DNA of 23,043 nt from an uncultured Mycoplasmatota bacterium (GTDB taxonomy: Bacteria; Bacillota_I; Bacilli_A; RF39; UBA660). The notes beneath the pieces were generated by a model that ran no database searches, was not told the DNA's origin, and saw only the letters and a program-made list of their open reading frames with translations. The position numbers and the translations under genes were made by a program. Every line of letters starts with the position of its first letter. Position 1 is the first letter of the stretch. This document shows positions 6,332 to 14,875 of this stretch, piece after piece. The stretch spans positions 1 through 23,043 of the forward strand of contig CAMMYS010000031.1 in the NCBI GenBank assembly GCA_946528555.1, written 5' to 3'.

Positions 6332-7573
6332 TTAAATATTTCTTTTTCTTTTTAATTTTCTTACTTCTCCAACACTATATTCACTAAAATCTAATTGATC
6401 CAAAATACTCATAAATTCTTCATAACTAGTGGATTTATATAAATCTATATCAGTATAATCTTCAGAAAAATGATAATACATTGGATAGCATTCTAAATAC
6501 TCATATCTATTATCCATGTCTCTTATTTCAGAAGCAATTACACTTTTTTGAGATAATTCATAATCTCTTTTAGATATTTCTTTTTTAGATAATAAATCTA
6601 ATAATCTTTTGTAACATTCTTCTTTTTGTCTAGTTGTAAAACTTTGTATAAGATTAATGTAATCACTAACACTTGTTAGAAAAACATATTCAATAGAATC
6701 ATATACACCATTTTTATTCAAATCATTATATTCTTTTGATGATACTAAAACATCTTTAATAATAGACATACAATATTTAAATTGTTTCATTGTTATTAAA
6801 TCAGGTTTTTTTACTTTAACTCCTAATGAACTAATTGGTGTATCAGTTTTTCTATAAATAACATCTGACTCTTTTTTAACACCACTAAAATCTATATTAG
6901 GTAAAACTACACTAGAAGTATGAGATGATCTTTTAGCAAATATTTCATTTAAATAATCAACTATCTTTTCTTCATCTACATTACCTGCGATTACTAAAAA
7001 TTTTCTATCATCTGTATAAAATGCATTATAACAATTATATAAATCATCAAGAGTTATTAATCTTGTAGTTTCTCTATTTCCTATTGGAGATAAAGTTTCA
7101 TCAAATTTATCAAAACCACTATATAAATTATTATCAACAAGATTAACTACTAATACACCAACATTGTCACAGAATGATGCAGATTCTTCTTCAATTGCAT
7201 GTCTAGAAGCATCAACATCTTTTTGATCAAAAACTGGTTCATCTACTGCAGATATTAATTCTTCTATAGATTTATCAACTTCCATTAATCCTTTAAAATG
7301 ATATGATGTTACATCATGAGCAGTATAAGCATTTACATTATATAATCTTTTACCTAAATTATCATATAAGTTACCATACTTACTATGTTCACCTAATAAA
7401 TGTTCTAAATAATGAGCATAACCAGATGAAACAGTTTTATCATCAAAATTAAACCATAATCCTGAAGAACCATATAAAACATTATAACTAACAAAATAAT
7501 TTTTCATTGAAGGATTAACACATAAATATAAAGGAATACCATTTTCTAAAATGATCTTTTTAAACTTATTCAT
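6332..7573 (-). CDS. M16-family metallopeptidase, catalytic subunit-like (YmfH-like)
   Basis: 413 residues. It carries the inverted zinc-binding motif HxxEH as HYLEH at residues 54-58, and a downstream Glu in the EEE run at 128-130 can be the third ligand, as in pitrilysin-type M16 peptidases. The length fits the paired YmfF/YmfH-type proteins of Gram-positive bacteria, which act in the cytoplasm. The first in-frame ATG (7577-7579) is only 2 bases from AAGGAG, so I chose the ATG at 7571-7573, 8 bases away. It overlaps the end of the M16 partner gene, which fits a two-subunit clamshell enzyme. The substrate is unknown; relatives cut short peptides. Confidence 0.85.
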   Translation of the reverse strand: MNKFKKIILENGIPLYLCVNPSMKNYFVSYNVLYGSSGLWFNFDDKTVSSGYAHYLEHLLGEHSKYGNLYDNLGKRLYNVNAYTAHDVTSYHFKGLMEVDKSIEELISAVDEPVFDQKDVDASRHAIEEESASFCDNVGVLVVNLVDNNLYSGFDKFDETLSPIGNRETTRLITLDDLYNCYNAFYTDDRKFLVIAGNVDEEKIVDYLNEIFAKRSSHTSSVVLPNIDFSGVKKESDVIYRKTDTPISSLGVKVKKPDLITMKQFKYCMSIIKDVLVSSKEYNDLNKNGVYDSIEYVFLTSVSDYINLIQSFTTRQKEECYKRLLDLLSKKEISKRDYELSQKSVIASEIRDMDNRYEYLECYPMYYHFSEDYTDIDLYKSTSYEEFMSILDQLDFSEYSVGEVRKLKRKRNI

Positions 7574-8801
7574 TTTCATTACTCCTTACCATAAACACAT
7601 TCTTTCTTCTCAATGTTTTAACCACTCCTGCTACATCTTCTTCACTCATTGAATCTATTTGTTTATTAACAGTAGTTCTATCTTCATTTCCATAAAATTC
7701 TAAAATAAATTTGTTTAATATTTCAAACATAGAATCTTTATTTTCACTTAAATTATATTCTTGCATAGCAAGATTGTTTTTAGTTTGTGCTAATAACTTA
7801 GTTAATTTTTCTTTATCTTGTAATATCTCTATTATTTCATCTAATACTTCTAAAAACTTTTCTTTCTTAGAATAATCTATTTCACTATAAAAATATAATT
7901 TCTTTAAATAAAACATAATATCTACATAAAATGAATATACTAAACCATATTTATCTCTTAATAATTCATAACAAATTCCTGAACTAGAATTAAATATATT
8001 ATTTAAAACTCTATATTTAGCTGCTGTTAAATCATCAAAATCATATGTAACATAAATATATGATTGTTCACTATCTTTTTCCACTTCGATATCTCCTTCA
8101 ACTGTTTTAACATTTCTATCAAAATTAAGTTTCTTAGCACATGGTTCTAAAGACATAGTATCTACAAAAGAATTAAATTGTTCTTGTGTTATATTTCCAA
8201 ATACTAAACCACTATGAAAATGTTTCATAATATATTCATATTCTTTTTTTAAATCTTCTAAAGTTATAGAATTAATCATTTTTCTTAAGTATTCAATATC
8301 AGTATTATTTTCATATACTCTATTATCTTCAGGTATTACTTTTCTTTCATACATACTTGATGCGTAAACCTCATTATCAGAAATATCGAGTTCTAAATCA
8401 GCTAATAAATTTCTCTTAACAACTTCAAGCATCTCTTCATCATCAAAATTAGGATGTCTTAACATATCATTTAAAAAACTAAATGCATTTGCAGAATAAT
8501 CATCACCAACAGCATTCATAGATATTAAATTAGCATATAAACTAAATACTTTTTGATTACTATAAAATTGATTAGCAAAATTTAATTCTAAATCATATAA
8601 TTCTTGTTGTTTTTTTATAATATCGTCATCACTATTAAACTTTTTATTACTTCTACCTAAGTATTCACATAAAACATCTAATATTGCACAATCTCTATTA
8701 CTAGAAGGAGCTAAAAAATTTAATTTAATAGTAATTGTATTAAAATCATTATCTTCATATAAATAGATTCCATTTTTACTAACAAGTTTACTAAAGTCCA
8801 T
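7566..8801 (-). CDS. M16-family peptidase-like protein without HxxEH (YmfF-like)
   Basis: 411 residues with the overall M16 layout but no HxxEH: the position is occupied by DVLCEYLGRS, so zinc binding is lost. In bacterial M16 pairs the inactive member helps form the substrate chamber with the active one, which is encoded immediately downstream with a short overlap. I chose the ATG at 8799-8801, with GGGGGA 5 bases upstream, over an in-frame TTG at 8811-8813 that would leave no ribosome site. Later parts (FNSSSGICYELLRDKYGLVYS) match the second-domain pattern of M16 proteins. Confidence 0.82.
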   Translation of the reverse strand: MDFSKLVSKNGIYLYEDNDFNTITIKLNFLAPSSNRDCAILDVLCEYLGRSNKKFNSDDDIIKKQQELYDLELNFANQFYSNQKVFSLYANLISMNAVGDDYSANAFSFLNDMLRHPNFDDEEMLEVVKRNLLADLELDISDNEVYASSMYERKVIPEDNRVYENNTDIEYLRKMINSITLEDLKKEYEYIMKHFHSGLVFGNITQEQFNSFVDTMSLEPCAKKLNFDRNVKTVEGDIEVEKDSEQSYIYVTYDFDDLTAAKYRVLNNIFNSSSGICYELLRDKYGLVYSFYVDIMFYLKKLYFYSEIDYSKKEKFLEVLDEIIEILQDKEKLTKLLAQTKNNLAMQEYNLSENKDSMFEILNKFILEFYGNEDRTTVNKQIDSMSEEDVAGVVKTLRRKNVFMVRSNENE

Positions 8802-8825
8802 AATATCCCCCAAATATAGTTATTT

Positions 8826-8853
8826 ATTATAACAAATAATTATTAAAGAACAA
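8826..8853 (-). promoter_or_regulatory. Promoter of the M16 peptidase pair
   Basis: On the minus strand TTGTTC (8848-8853), 16 bp, TATAAT (8826-8831), about 25 bases before the start codon. The -10 is perfect and the -35 is weak. Confidence 0.6.
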
Positions 8854-8857
8854 ATAA

Positions 8858-8879
8858 AAAAGTCGTATTAACGACTTTT
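8858..8879 (-). terminator. Terminator of the 125-aa unknown gene
   Basis: A 9-bp stem, AAAAGTCGT/ACGACTTTT, with an ATTA loop and a T-run (TTTATTTG) on the minus strand. The TAA stop of the gene (8868-8870) is in the loop and the final Lys-Ser-Arg codons form one arm. Confidence 0.82.
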
Positions 8880-9245
8880 CTTATTTATTTTTAAAGTATA
8901 TGCACTATGAGTTACATGAACATTATCAGTTAATGGTTCATCCCAACTCACTTCAACACATTCCATATTTGGTACTTTTTTAACAATACGATCACTATTT
9001 AATAAAGAAATAAAATCTTCAACATAAAATGTTTCTTTTCCATATCCTTCTTCTAAAGATTTTAATTCTATTTTATATCTTTGTTCAAGTTTATATTTAT
9101 CTTCAACTATTTCACATTCAACCCATTTAGGACGTGAATCAGTTGATACAAATGATAATATAACTCCAGAATAATTAATAGATGTTCTAGGATGCATTAA
9201 TACAAAGTAATGTGCATTCTTATCTATCATACTAATATCAGTCAT
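8868..9245 (-). CDS. Unknown 125-residue protein
   Basis: I do not recognise this protein. From the ATG at 9243-9245 (ribosome site AGGGAGGT, 6 bases away) it has 125 residues. An in-frame TTG 18 bases upstream would place that ribosome site inside the gene, so it is not preferred. The sequence is mostly beta/alpha with several charged stretches (KYKLEQRYKIELKSLEEGYG) and no hydrophobic membrane segment, signal peptide or cysteine motif. A short FVLMHPRTSINYSGVILSF stretch looks like a buried beta region. It has its own promoter and terminator, so it is a one-gene unit after the HelD-like gene. Confidence 0.75.
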   Translation of the reverse strand: MTDISMIDKNAHYFVLMHPRTSINYSGVILSFVSTDSRPKWVECEIVEDKYKLEQRYKIELKSLEEGYGKETFYVEDFISLLNSDRIVKKVPNMECVEVSWDEPLTDNVHVTHSAYTLKINKKSR

Positions 9246-9270
9246 GATAACCTCCCTTTTCAAGGCGTAT

Positions 9271-9299
9271 ATTATACCTCACTTATATATTTTTTTCAA
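9271..9299 (-). promoter_or_regulatory. Promoter of the 125-aa unknown gene
   Basis: On the minus strand TTGAAA (9294-9299), 17 bp, TATAAT (9271-9276). It fits the single-gene unit and lies in the 41 bases after the HelD stop codon. Confidence 0.75.
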
Positions 9300-9304
9300 A
9301 TTAA

Positions 9305-11494
9305 TTATTTTAAAGATAGTTTTTGTTCATGTTTTTTAGTATTTTCTAAAACATCACACAATTCTGTTTCATATAATATTATCATTTCATGCAATGCTCT
9401 TGTTAAAGCAACATAAAGTAAATGCATATCTACTAAAGAACTTGAATTGTATTTATCAACTGATGCATCATTTATAATAACTGAATCAAATTCTAATCCT
9501 TTTGCTAAATAACTTGTTAATAAAGTAATACCTGATTTAAACTCTGTATCATTATTATTAATAGTATTATATCTAATATTATGTTTATCAAGTATTCTAG
9601 ATACCTCATTTAATTCTTCTTCATTTTTACAAATTATTCCAATAGATTTATATTTCTTTTCTAAAAGAGCTGTTAGTTGTCTTATATAAATACTTTCTTT
9701 ATCTTCCTCTGGAGCAAATATAGTTTCTACTTCTTCTCCTGTTCTAATAACAGGTTTAGCATCTTTTAAATTTAATCTATCTAAAACTAAATTTGAAACT
9801 TCTGTTATTTCTTTTGTAGTTCTATAACTCTTTTCCATTTCTAAGATATCACAATTACCATTAAATACTTGATCTTTTACTTCATCCCATGATGATATTG
9901 ATCTATGAGAATAAATACTTTGTGCTAAATCACCAAATATAGAAAAACTACTATTTCTAAATAATGATTTTAAAATTAGTAATTGAAATACATTATAATC
10001 TTGAGCTTCATCTATTACTACATGTTTATATTTTTCAGTAAATTTTGGCCCATAATATAATGCAGATAAATATGTTAAAGCAGCTAAATCTTCATATGGA
10101 ATTATTTTCTTTTTTAACATAGTTAATGAACTATTTTTTAAATATTTAATATCACTTTCAGATAAATCTAAATATTTATCAATATTTTCTAAAAATAACT
10201 TGTATAAATTAATTGGACTAATTAATAATGGTTTAACAATACTTTTTATTTCATTAGCAAAACCTTTTTTAGATAATTCTTTAAATTCATCTAATTGTTC
10301 TATTATTCTATTTCTTTCTTCACTTTTTAATGGATATTTTTTCATTTCTATTATTAATGGTTCATTAAGACCATAATAGATATCTTCCCATCTATTTTTT
10401 AATGTTTTTATTAATTGAGATGTTTCTTCTTTTATTCTATTTGAATATCCATTTCCACAACCAAATCTACTTCTTAAGTTATCAGGATTTACTATACATA
10501 TATTTTGAAAATAAATACCATTTTTTAATTGTTCATTAAAATAATCTTGTAAGAATCTATCAAGTGCTTGTTTATATATAATTGAACCTTTAATTCTTGT
10601 ATTATTTTTTGTTTTTATATGTCTATTTAATTCTTCATTAGAACTTTCTATTTGAAATTTATCTTCTTGAATTATAGTTTTTGCTATATCTTCAAAAGTT
10701 ATTTCTCTTACAGGACTAGTACCTAAATCTGGTAATAATGAAGATATATAATTTAAGAAATAATTATTTGGCCCTATTACAATAAATTTATTTGCATCTA
10801 CTTCTTTACCTCTGTTATATAACAAATAAGCTATTCTATGAAGTGCTACAGAAGTTTTTCCACTTCCCGCAACACCTTGAACAATTAAATTTTTACCCAT
10901 TGGTTGTCTTATTATTCCATTTTGTTCTGATTGAATAGATGCAATAATATTTTTCATTTTATTATTAACATTTACATCTAAATATGGTTGTAATAATTCA
11001 TCATCTGAAACTAAATCAACATCTCTTATAGATTTTAACTCACCATCTCTTATTATTATTTGTTGTTTGTTAATTAAATCACCATTTATCTCACCTTGTG
11101 GTGCTAAATAACTAACTGGACCTATACTTTTATCATAATATAGAGTACATATTGGATTTCTCCAATCTAATACTTCTACTTTTCTTTCATCAAAAATATC
11201 TGTTTTACCAATTCTGAATCTTTTTAAATCAGCATCAGATGCTTTAAAATCAAAACTTCCAAAATAAGGACTTTTTTCTAAACTATCTAGTACTGTTAAT
11301 CTTGATTCACACATTGAAGATAAATCTTCTACTAAATCTTCATCTCCCCATTTAACATCAGCATATCTTCCTTTATATTCTTTTGGTATTCTTTCAAGAT
11401 CTTCTCTTAAATTTTTTCTTTCTTCTACTATTATTTGTTTTATTTTTTCAAGAAAAGCTTTTTCTTTATTTATTCTATCATCATTCATAAACAT
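9305..11494 (-). CDS. HelD-like UvrD/Rep-family DNA helicase (superfamily 1)
   Basis: A 729-residue superfamily 1 ATPase. Motifs in order: coiled N-terminus (about 1-60), Walker A GVAGSGKTS (207-215), Walker B VVIDEAQDYN, GDLAQSIYSHR (motif III), EKSYRTTKEI (motif IV), LTSYLAKGLEFDSVII (motif V) and YVALTRALHEM (motif VI). The N-terminal coil and the 'QPYLD...IIASIQSEQNGIIR' linker before the P-loop match HelD, which in Gram-positive bacteria binds RNA polymerase and helps it leave stalled complexes. Length fits HelD. It starts 11 bases after the radical SAM stop and has no promoter between, so it may be read from the long upstream operon. A DNA-repair helicase role is the alternative. Confidence 0.85.
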   Translation of the reverse strand: MFMNDDRINKEKAFLEKIKQIIVEERKNLREDLERIPKEYKGRYADVKWGDEDLVEDLSSMCESRLTVLDSLEKSPYFGSFDFKASDADLKRFRIGKTDIFDERKVEVLDWRNPICTLYYDKSIGPVSYLAPQGEINGDLINKQQIIIRDGELKSIRDVDLVSDDELLQPYLDVNVNNKMKNIIASIQSEQNGIIRQPMGKNLIVQGVAGSGKTSVALHRIAYLLYNRGKEVDANKFIVIGPNNYFLNYISSLLPDLGTSPVREITFEDIAKTIIQEDKFQIESSNEELNRHIKTKNNTRIKGSIIYKQALDRFLQDYFNEQLKNGIYFQNICIVNPDNLRSRFGCGNGYSNRIKEETSQLIKTLKNRWEDIYYGLNEPLIIEMKKYPLKSEERNRIIEQLDEFKELSKKGFANEIKSIVKPLLISPINLYKLFLENIDKYLDLSESDIKYLKNSSLTMLKKKIIPYEDLAALTYLSALYYGPKFTEKYKHVVIDEAQDYNVFQLLILKSLFRNSSFSIFGDLAQSIYSHRSISSWDEVKDQVFNGNCDILEMEKSYRTTKEITEVSNLVLDRLNLKDAKPVIRTGEEVETIFAPEEDKESIYIRQLTALLEKKYKSIGIICKNEEELNEVSRILDKHNIRYNTINNNDTEFKSGITLLTSYLAKGLEFDSVIINDASVDKYNSSSLVDMHLLYVALTRALHEMIILYETELCDVLENTKKHEQKLSLK

Positions 11495-11505
11495 CTATCT
11501 TCCTA

Positions 11506-12540
11506 TTAAATTTTTTTATTCTTTGATGTTTCTACTACGTTTGTTCTTAAATGACAACAATGGTTACAAATTGGAAATAATTTACCTTTCATTAAATTAT
11601 CAGATACTGTTTTATATTCTTCAGAATCTAATAATCTATCAAAACCATTTATCATTACATTTCCATAATATCTATCTATATATTGGCATAATGAAATATC
11701 ACCATTAGCTCTAACTCTAATAGATTCACTAACATGATCACAATATCCCATATTATTAATTTCTTTATCATTTGAATACCAATCTTTTACTTTATCCTCA
11801 TCTAAATTAGGATATATTTGTAAATCTATATTATTTTCAAAACATATTTTTCTTGCTTTTTCTATTGTTTTATTAACATATTCAGCAGTAACATTAGAAT
11901 AATCTAAGAAACCATCTATGCAATAATCATCATAATCAAATAATTCTTTAAGTAATTTCTTATTCTTTTCTTTAACAGTACTACTATGCCACATTAAATG
12001 TTGAATTCTTAAATTAAGTTTATTATTTTTACAAACTTCAATAATTCCATCAATATTATCATAAGTTTGATTGTTAATAACTGTTGTTATTCTAATATCT
12101 AAATCTTCTCTATTATATTTTTCTTTATACTCATTAATTCTTTTAATTCCTTCTAATATTTTTTGATAAGAATTAGGTACATTAACTACTTTATTATGTT
12201 GTTCTTCATTACCATGAATAGACAAACTAATAAAATCAATTGTACTTTCAACAATCAACTTACAATTTCTATCATCAAAAAGTGTTCCATTAGTTAATAA
12301 TTTAACTTTAATATTTAATTTTTTTGTTAATTCTAAAAACTTTTCAAAAGATGGACTTAATAATGGTTCTCTAGATGTTAAAACTATAGTTCCATTTGGA
12401 AATTTTTCATTATATTCAAGAACCATCTTTTCAATATTTTCATAACTCATATCTCTGTGTTGCCACTGTGTAGACCAACACATTTTACATTTTTGATTAC
12501 ATCTATCTGTAATCTCAAATCTTAATATTTTCCCTTTCAT
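11506..12540 (-). CDS. Radical SAM protein, SPASM-like C-terminus
   Basis: 344 residues. CNQKCKMC at 14-21 (C14, C18, C21) is the CxxxCxxC motif for the 4Fe-4S cluster that cleaves S-adenosylmethionine. The usual GGE is replaced by SRE in LTSREPLLSP. The C-terminal part has further cysteines (GYCDHVSESI, CQYIDRYYG and ICNHCCHL) resembling the twitch/SPASM auxiliary iron-sulfur region of peptide- and sugar-modifying enzymes. Substrate unknown. The chosen ATG (12538-12540) follows GGAGGGTTTTG; a TTG just upstream is less likely. It overlaps the kinase gene by 26 bases. In this operon it fits a maturation or metabolite-modification step fed by the encoded SAM synthetase. Confidence 0.85.
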   Translation of the reverse strand: MKGKILRFEITDRCNQKCKMCWSTQWQHRDMSYENIEKMVLEYNEKFPNGTIVLTSREPLLSPSFEKFLELTKKLNIKVKLLTNGTLFDDRNCKLIVESTIDFISLSIHGNEEQHNKVVNVPNSYQKILEGIKRINEYKEKYNREDLDIRITTVINNQTYDNIDGIIEVCKNNKLNLRIQHLMWHSSTVKEKNKKLLKELFDYDDYCIDGFLDYSNVTAEYVNKTIEKARKICFENNIDLQIYPNLDEDKVKDWYSNDKEINNMGYCDHVSESIRVRANGDISLCQYIDRYYGNVMINGFDRLLDSEEYKTVSDNLMKGKLFPICNHCCHLRTNVVETSKNKKI

Positions 12541-13111
12541 CAAAACCCTCCTTTATTTCTTCAATAATCTTATTAATTACTTCATCTCTTTTATATGAAG
12601 TATCATAATAATTAATATTATTCTTTTTTACTAATCCTTTAATATATTTATTAAATTTAACTACATTATCACAATAATCAAGTAATTCTTCATCACTCAT
12701 TTGAGAAGTCCATTCATTTTCTTTATCATATTTTCTTATATTTTTAAATAGATCTTCTTTTTTTAATTTAGTTTGTAATAATACAATTAACAATATATTT
12801 CTTTTCTTGAAGAATTCAATAAATTCTTCTATATCAAGATATGCCCCTTCAATTACATAATATATATCATCTTGTTTTAAACTATTTGAATCTAAACTTT
12901 TTATAAAATTTAATAGAAATGGTGATAATATTTTAACAACATTGCCACTTCTATCATTATGATTAATATTTAATTCTGGCATCCCAAATTGAAATCCAGT
13001 AACTATTCTATCCATACTTAAATATGAATAATTTAATTCTTTTGATAATTTCTTTGCTAATGTTGTTTTACCACTTCTACTGCTTCCAAAAATAACAATA
13101 TTTCTTTTCAT
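12515..13111 (-). CDS. P-loop kinase-like protein (adenylate kinase-type)
   Basis: 198 residues with a clear Walker A, GSSRSGKTT (residues 9-17), directly at the N-terminus, followed by LAKKL and a SMDRIV region where small-molecule kinases bind substrate. The fold is that of nucleoside/shikimate/gluconate-type kinases; a conserved EGAYLDI stretch may carry the Walker B/acceptor part. The substrate cannot be told. The start ATG overlaps the TGA of the upstream glycosyltransferase (ATGA), so translation is coupled. It overlaps the radical SAM gene downstream. It is not similar in motif pattern to ribosylnicotinamide kinase of NadR. Confidence 0.72.
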   Translation of the reverse strand: MKRNIVIFGSSRSGKTTLAKKLSKELNYSYLSMDRIVTGFQFGMPELNINHNDRSGNVVKILSPFLLNFIKSLDSNSLKQDDIYYVIEGAYLDIEEFIEFFKKRNILLIVLLQTKLKKEDLFKNIRKYDKENEWTSQMSDEELLDYCDNVVKFNKYIKGLVKKNNINYYDTSYKRDEVINKIIEEIKEGFDERENIKI

Positions 13112-14016
13112 TTTTTAATTCCTAATAATTTAACACTATTTTTATTTCTATTATCCATCTTAACAGCTTTTCTTCTTTTAATTTTTTTAATTGGTTTAGA
13201 AAATGTTTTTACTCCCCAATGTGCCATATATAAATCATTATAAGCATATCTCATTAAAAATAACTTTTTCTCTTCATTTTCTTCAGTTTTAGAATAATTC
13301 AATAATGATTGAGCTGCTACTATATAACATTCAAAATTATAAAGTGTTTTAGAAGTAGTAATAGAATTACTTCTAATTCTATAATTATAGAATGGAAATG
13401 GAACTAAATGAAATGAATTACATTTTGTTAATAATATTGGCATAAACTCTTCATCTTCATGAACAATATCTGGTTTAAATAACACTTTATTTTTATCAAA
13501 AACTTCTTTTCTAACAACAAATCTCCATACAGTTAATACAAGTCTTAATCTATAAAAATAATGTAATACTTCTTCACAAGTTTTATTATTAACATACTTT
13601 TTATTAATAACTTCACTTTGTAATGGATATGCATCTTTTGTTTCAAGTTTAGTATTAAATGTTCCAACAAATGCATCAACTTTTTTAGTTTTAGCTACTT
13701 TATTAATATATTTAAATAAGTTTTGATCTAACCAATCATCTCCATCTAAGAATACTATATATTCTCCAGAAGCAACTTTTATACCTTCATTTCTAGCAAC
13801 AGATGGTCCACTATTTTTTTGATTAATTAAAATAATTCTTTTATCTTTTTCTAAATATTTTTTAATAATTTTTTCACTATTATCTGTTGAACCGTCATTT
13901 ATAATTATTAATTCCCAGTTATCATATTTTTGATTAAGAACACTTGTTATACTATCATCCAAATAATCTTCACAATTATATATAGGCATTACAACTGATA
14001 TCTTAATATCATTCAT
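13108..14016 (-). CDS. GT2-family glycosyltransferase, first of two tandem paralogues
   Basis: 302 residues with a GT-A fold. SVVMPIYNCEDYL at the N-terminus binds the nucleotide, IINDGSTDNS is the Asp-rich motif, and FLDGDDW carries the metal-binding DxD-type residues. A HEDEEFMP motif near residues 190-200 supplies the likely catalytic base. It should transfer a sugar from a nucleotide-sugar donor to a glycan or small-molecule acceptor; no transmembrane helices are evident. It starts 1 base after its paralogue, with which it shares the ARNEGIK/ARNVGIK block. The basic C-terminal tail (RRKAVK, NKNSVK) could aid membrane association. Donor and acceptor unknown. Confidence 0.85.
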   Translation of the reverse strand: MNDIKISVVMPIYNCEDYLDDSITSVLNQKYDNWELIIINDGSTDNSEKIIKKYLEKDKRIILINQKNSGPSVARNEGIKVASGEYIVFLDGDDWLDQNLFKYINKVAKTKKVDAFVGTFNTKLETKDAYPLQSEVINKKYVNNKTCEEVLHYFYRLRLVLTVWRFVVRKEVFDKNKVLFKPDIVHEDEEFMPILLTKCNSFHLVPFPFYNYRIRSNSITTSKTLYNFECYIVAAQSLLNYSKTEENEEKKLFLMRYAYNDLYMAHWGVKTFSKPIKKIKRRKAVKMDNRNKNSVKLLGIKK

Positions 14017-14017
14017 T

Positions 14018-14875
14018 TTATATCACTTCTCTTTTAATTAATTCATTATTAAATAACACTAACTCTTCCCCTTTTAATTTTGATTGTTTTCTTAATAAAT
14101 TAATCTTTATATAATCTAAAAAATCATTTTTAATTCTTTTTTCTTTTATATTTTTTGTAGCAAAATTATATAAAAAGTCATATTGATAAATCATATCAAA
14201 AGCTCTTCTAACTACTTCTTTATATTCTTGATTAGTACTTAAACTTCCTTCTCTATAAACATAATTATATCCTACATAATCTATTCCTTTTATATAATTT
14301 GATTTAATAATTAAACAAGGTATTAATCCATAATCTTCATGAATATGATTTTCTGAAAAGAATAAATTATTATCTATAAATAATTCTCTTCTATACACAT
14401 ACATCCATGGTGTTGCGAATATTTTATTTTGTTTAATCATATTTTCTAAAAATTCTAAACCACTTGTTTTGCTAAATTTATCAGTATTAAATATATTTCC
14501 ATCTATTCTATTTCCATGATATTTAATATTAAACTTTAACATATCAATTTCTTCACTTAAATATTTATTCATTGTTTTAAAGAAATTATCATTTATATAA
14601 TCATCATCATCAACAAAAACTAAATATTTTCCTTTTGCAGCTTTTATACCAACATTTCTTGCTGAACTAGGTCCACCATTCTTTTTTGATATTATTCTTA
14701 TATAATCATACTTTTTTGAATAATCTTCACATATTGATAAGCTATTATCTAAAGATCCATCATTTACAATAACAATTTCAATATTCTTTTCATTTTGTAA
14801 AATAATTGAATCTAAGCATCTATTAATAGTAGATTCTGAATTATACAAAGGTATAATTACACTATACTTAATCAT
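14018..14875 (-). CDS. GT2-family glycosyltransferase, second of two tandem paralogues
   Basis: 285 residues. N-terminal SVIIPLYNSESTI, VIVNDGSLDNS, GGPSSARNVGIKAAKG and VFVDDDDYIN are the GT2 nucleotide and metal-binding segments; HIHEDYGLIPC matches the catalytic-base region of its downstream paralogue. The two genes probably come from a tandem duplication and may add successive sugars. The ATG overlaps the HD-gene stop (ATGA) and has the ribosome site AGGAGA inside that gene. Typical cell-surface glycan or exopolysaccharide-like enzyme, but no polymerase, flippase or undecaprenyl transferase gene is in this window. Confidence 0.85.
   Translation of the reverse strand: MIKYSVIIPLYNSESTINRCLDSIILQNEKNIEIVIVNDGSLDNSLSICEDYSKKYDYIRIISKKNGGPSSARNVGIKAAKGKYLVFVDDDDYINDNFFKTMNKYLSEEIDMLKFNIKYHGNRIDGNIFNTDKFSKTSGLEFLENMIKQNKIFATPWMYVYRRELFIDNNLFFSENHIHEDYGLIPCLIIKSNYIKGIDYVGYNYVYREGSLSTNQEYKEVVRRAFDMIYQYDFLYNFATKNIKEKRIKNDFLDYIKINLLRKQSKLKGEELVLFNNELIKREVI

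Noticed and set aside
12515..13111. P-loop kinase as the missing nicotinamide riboside kinase
   Set aside because: Motif pattern differs from the NadR kinase half, and it is in another operon with no NAD genes.
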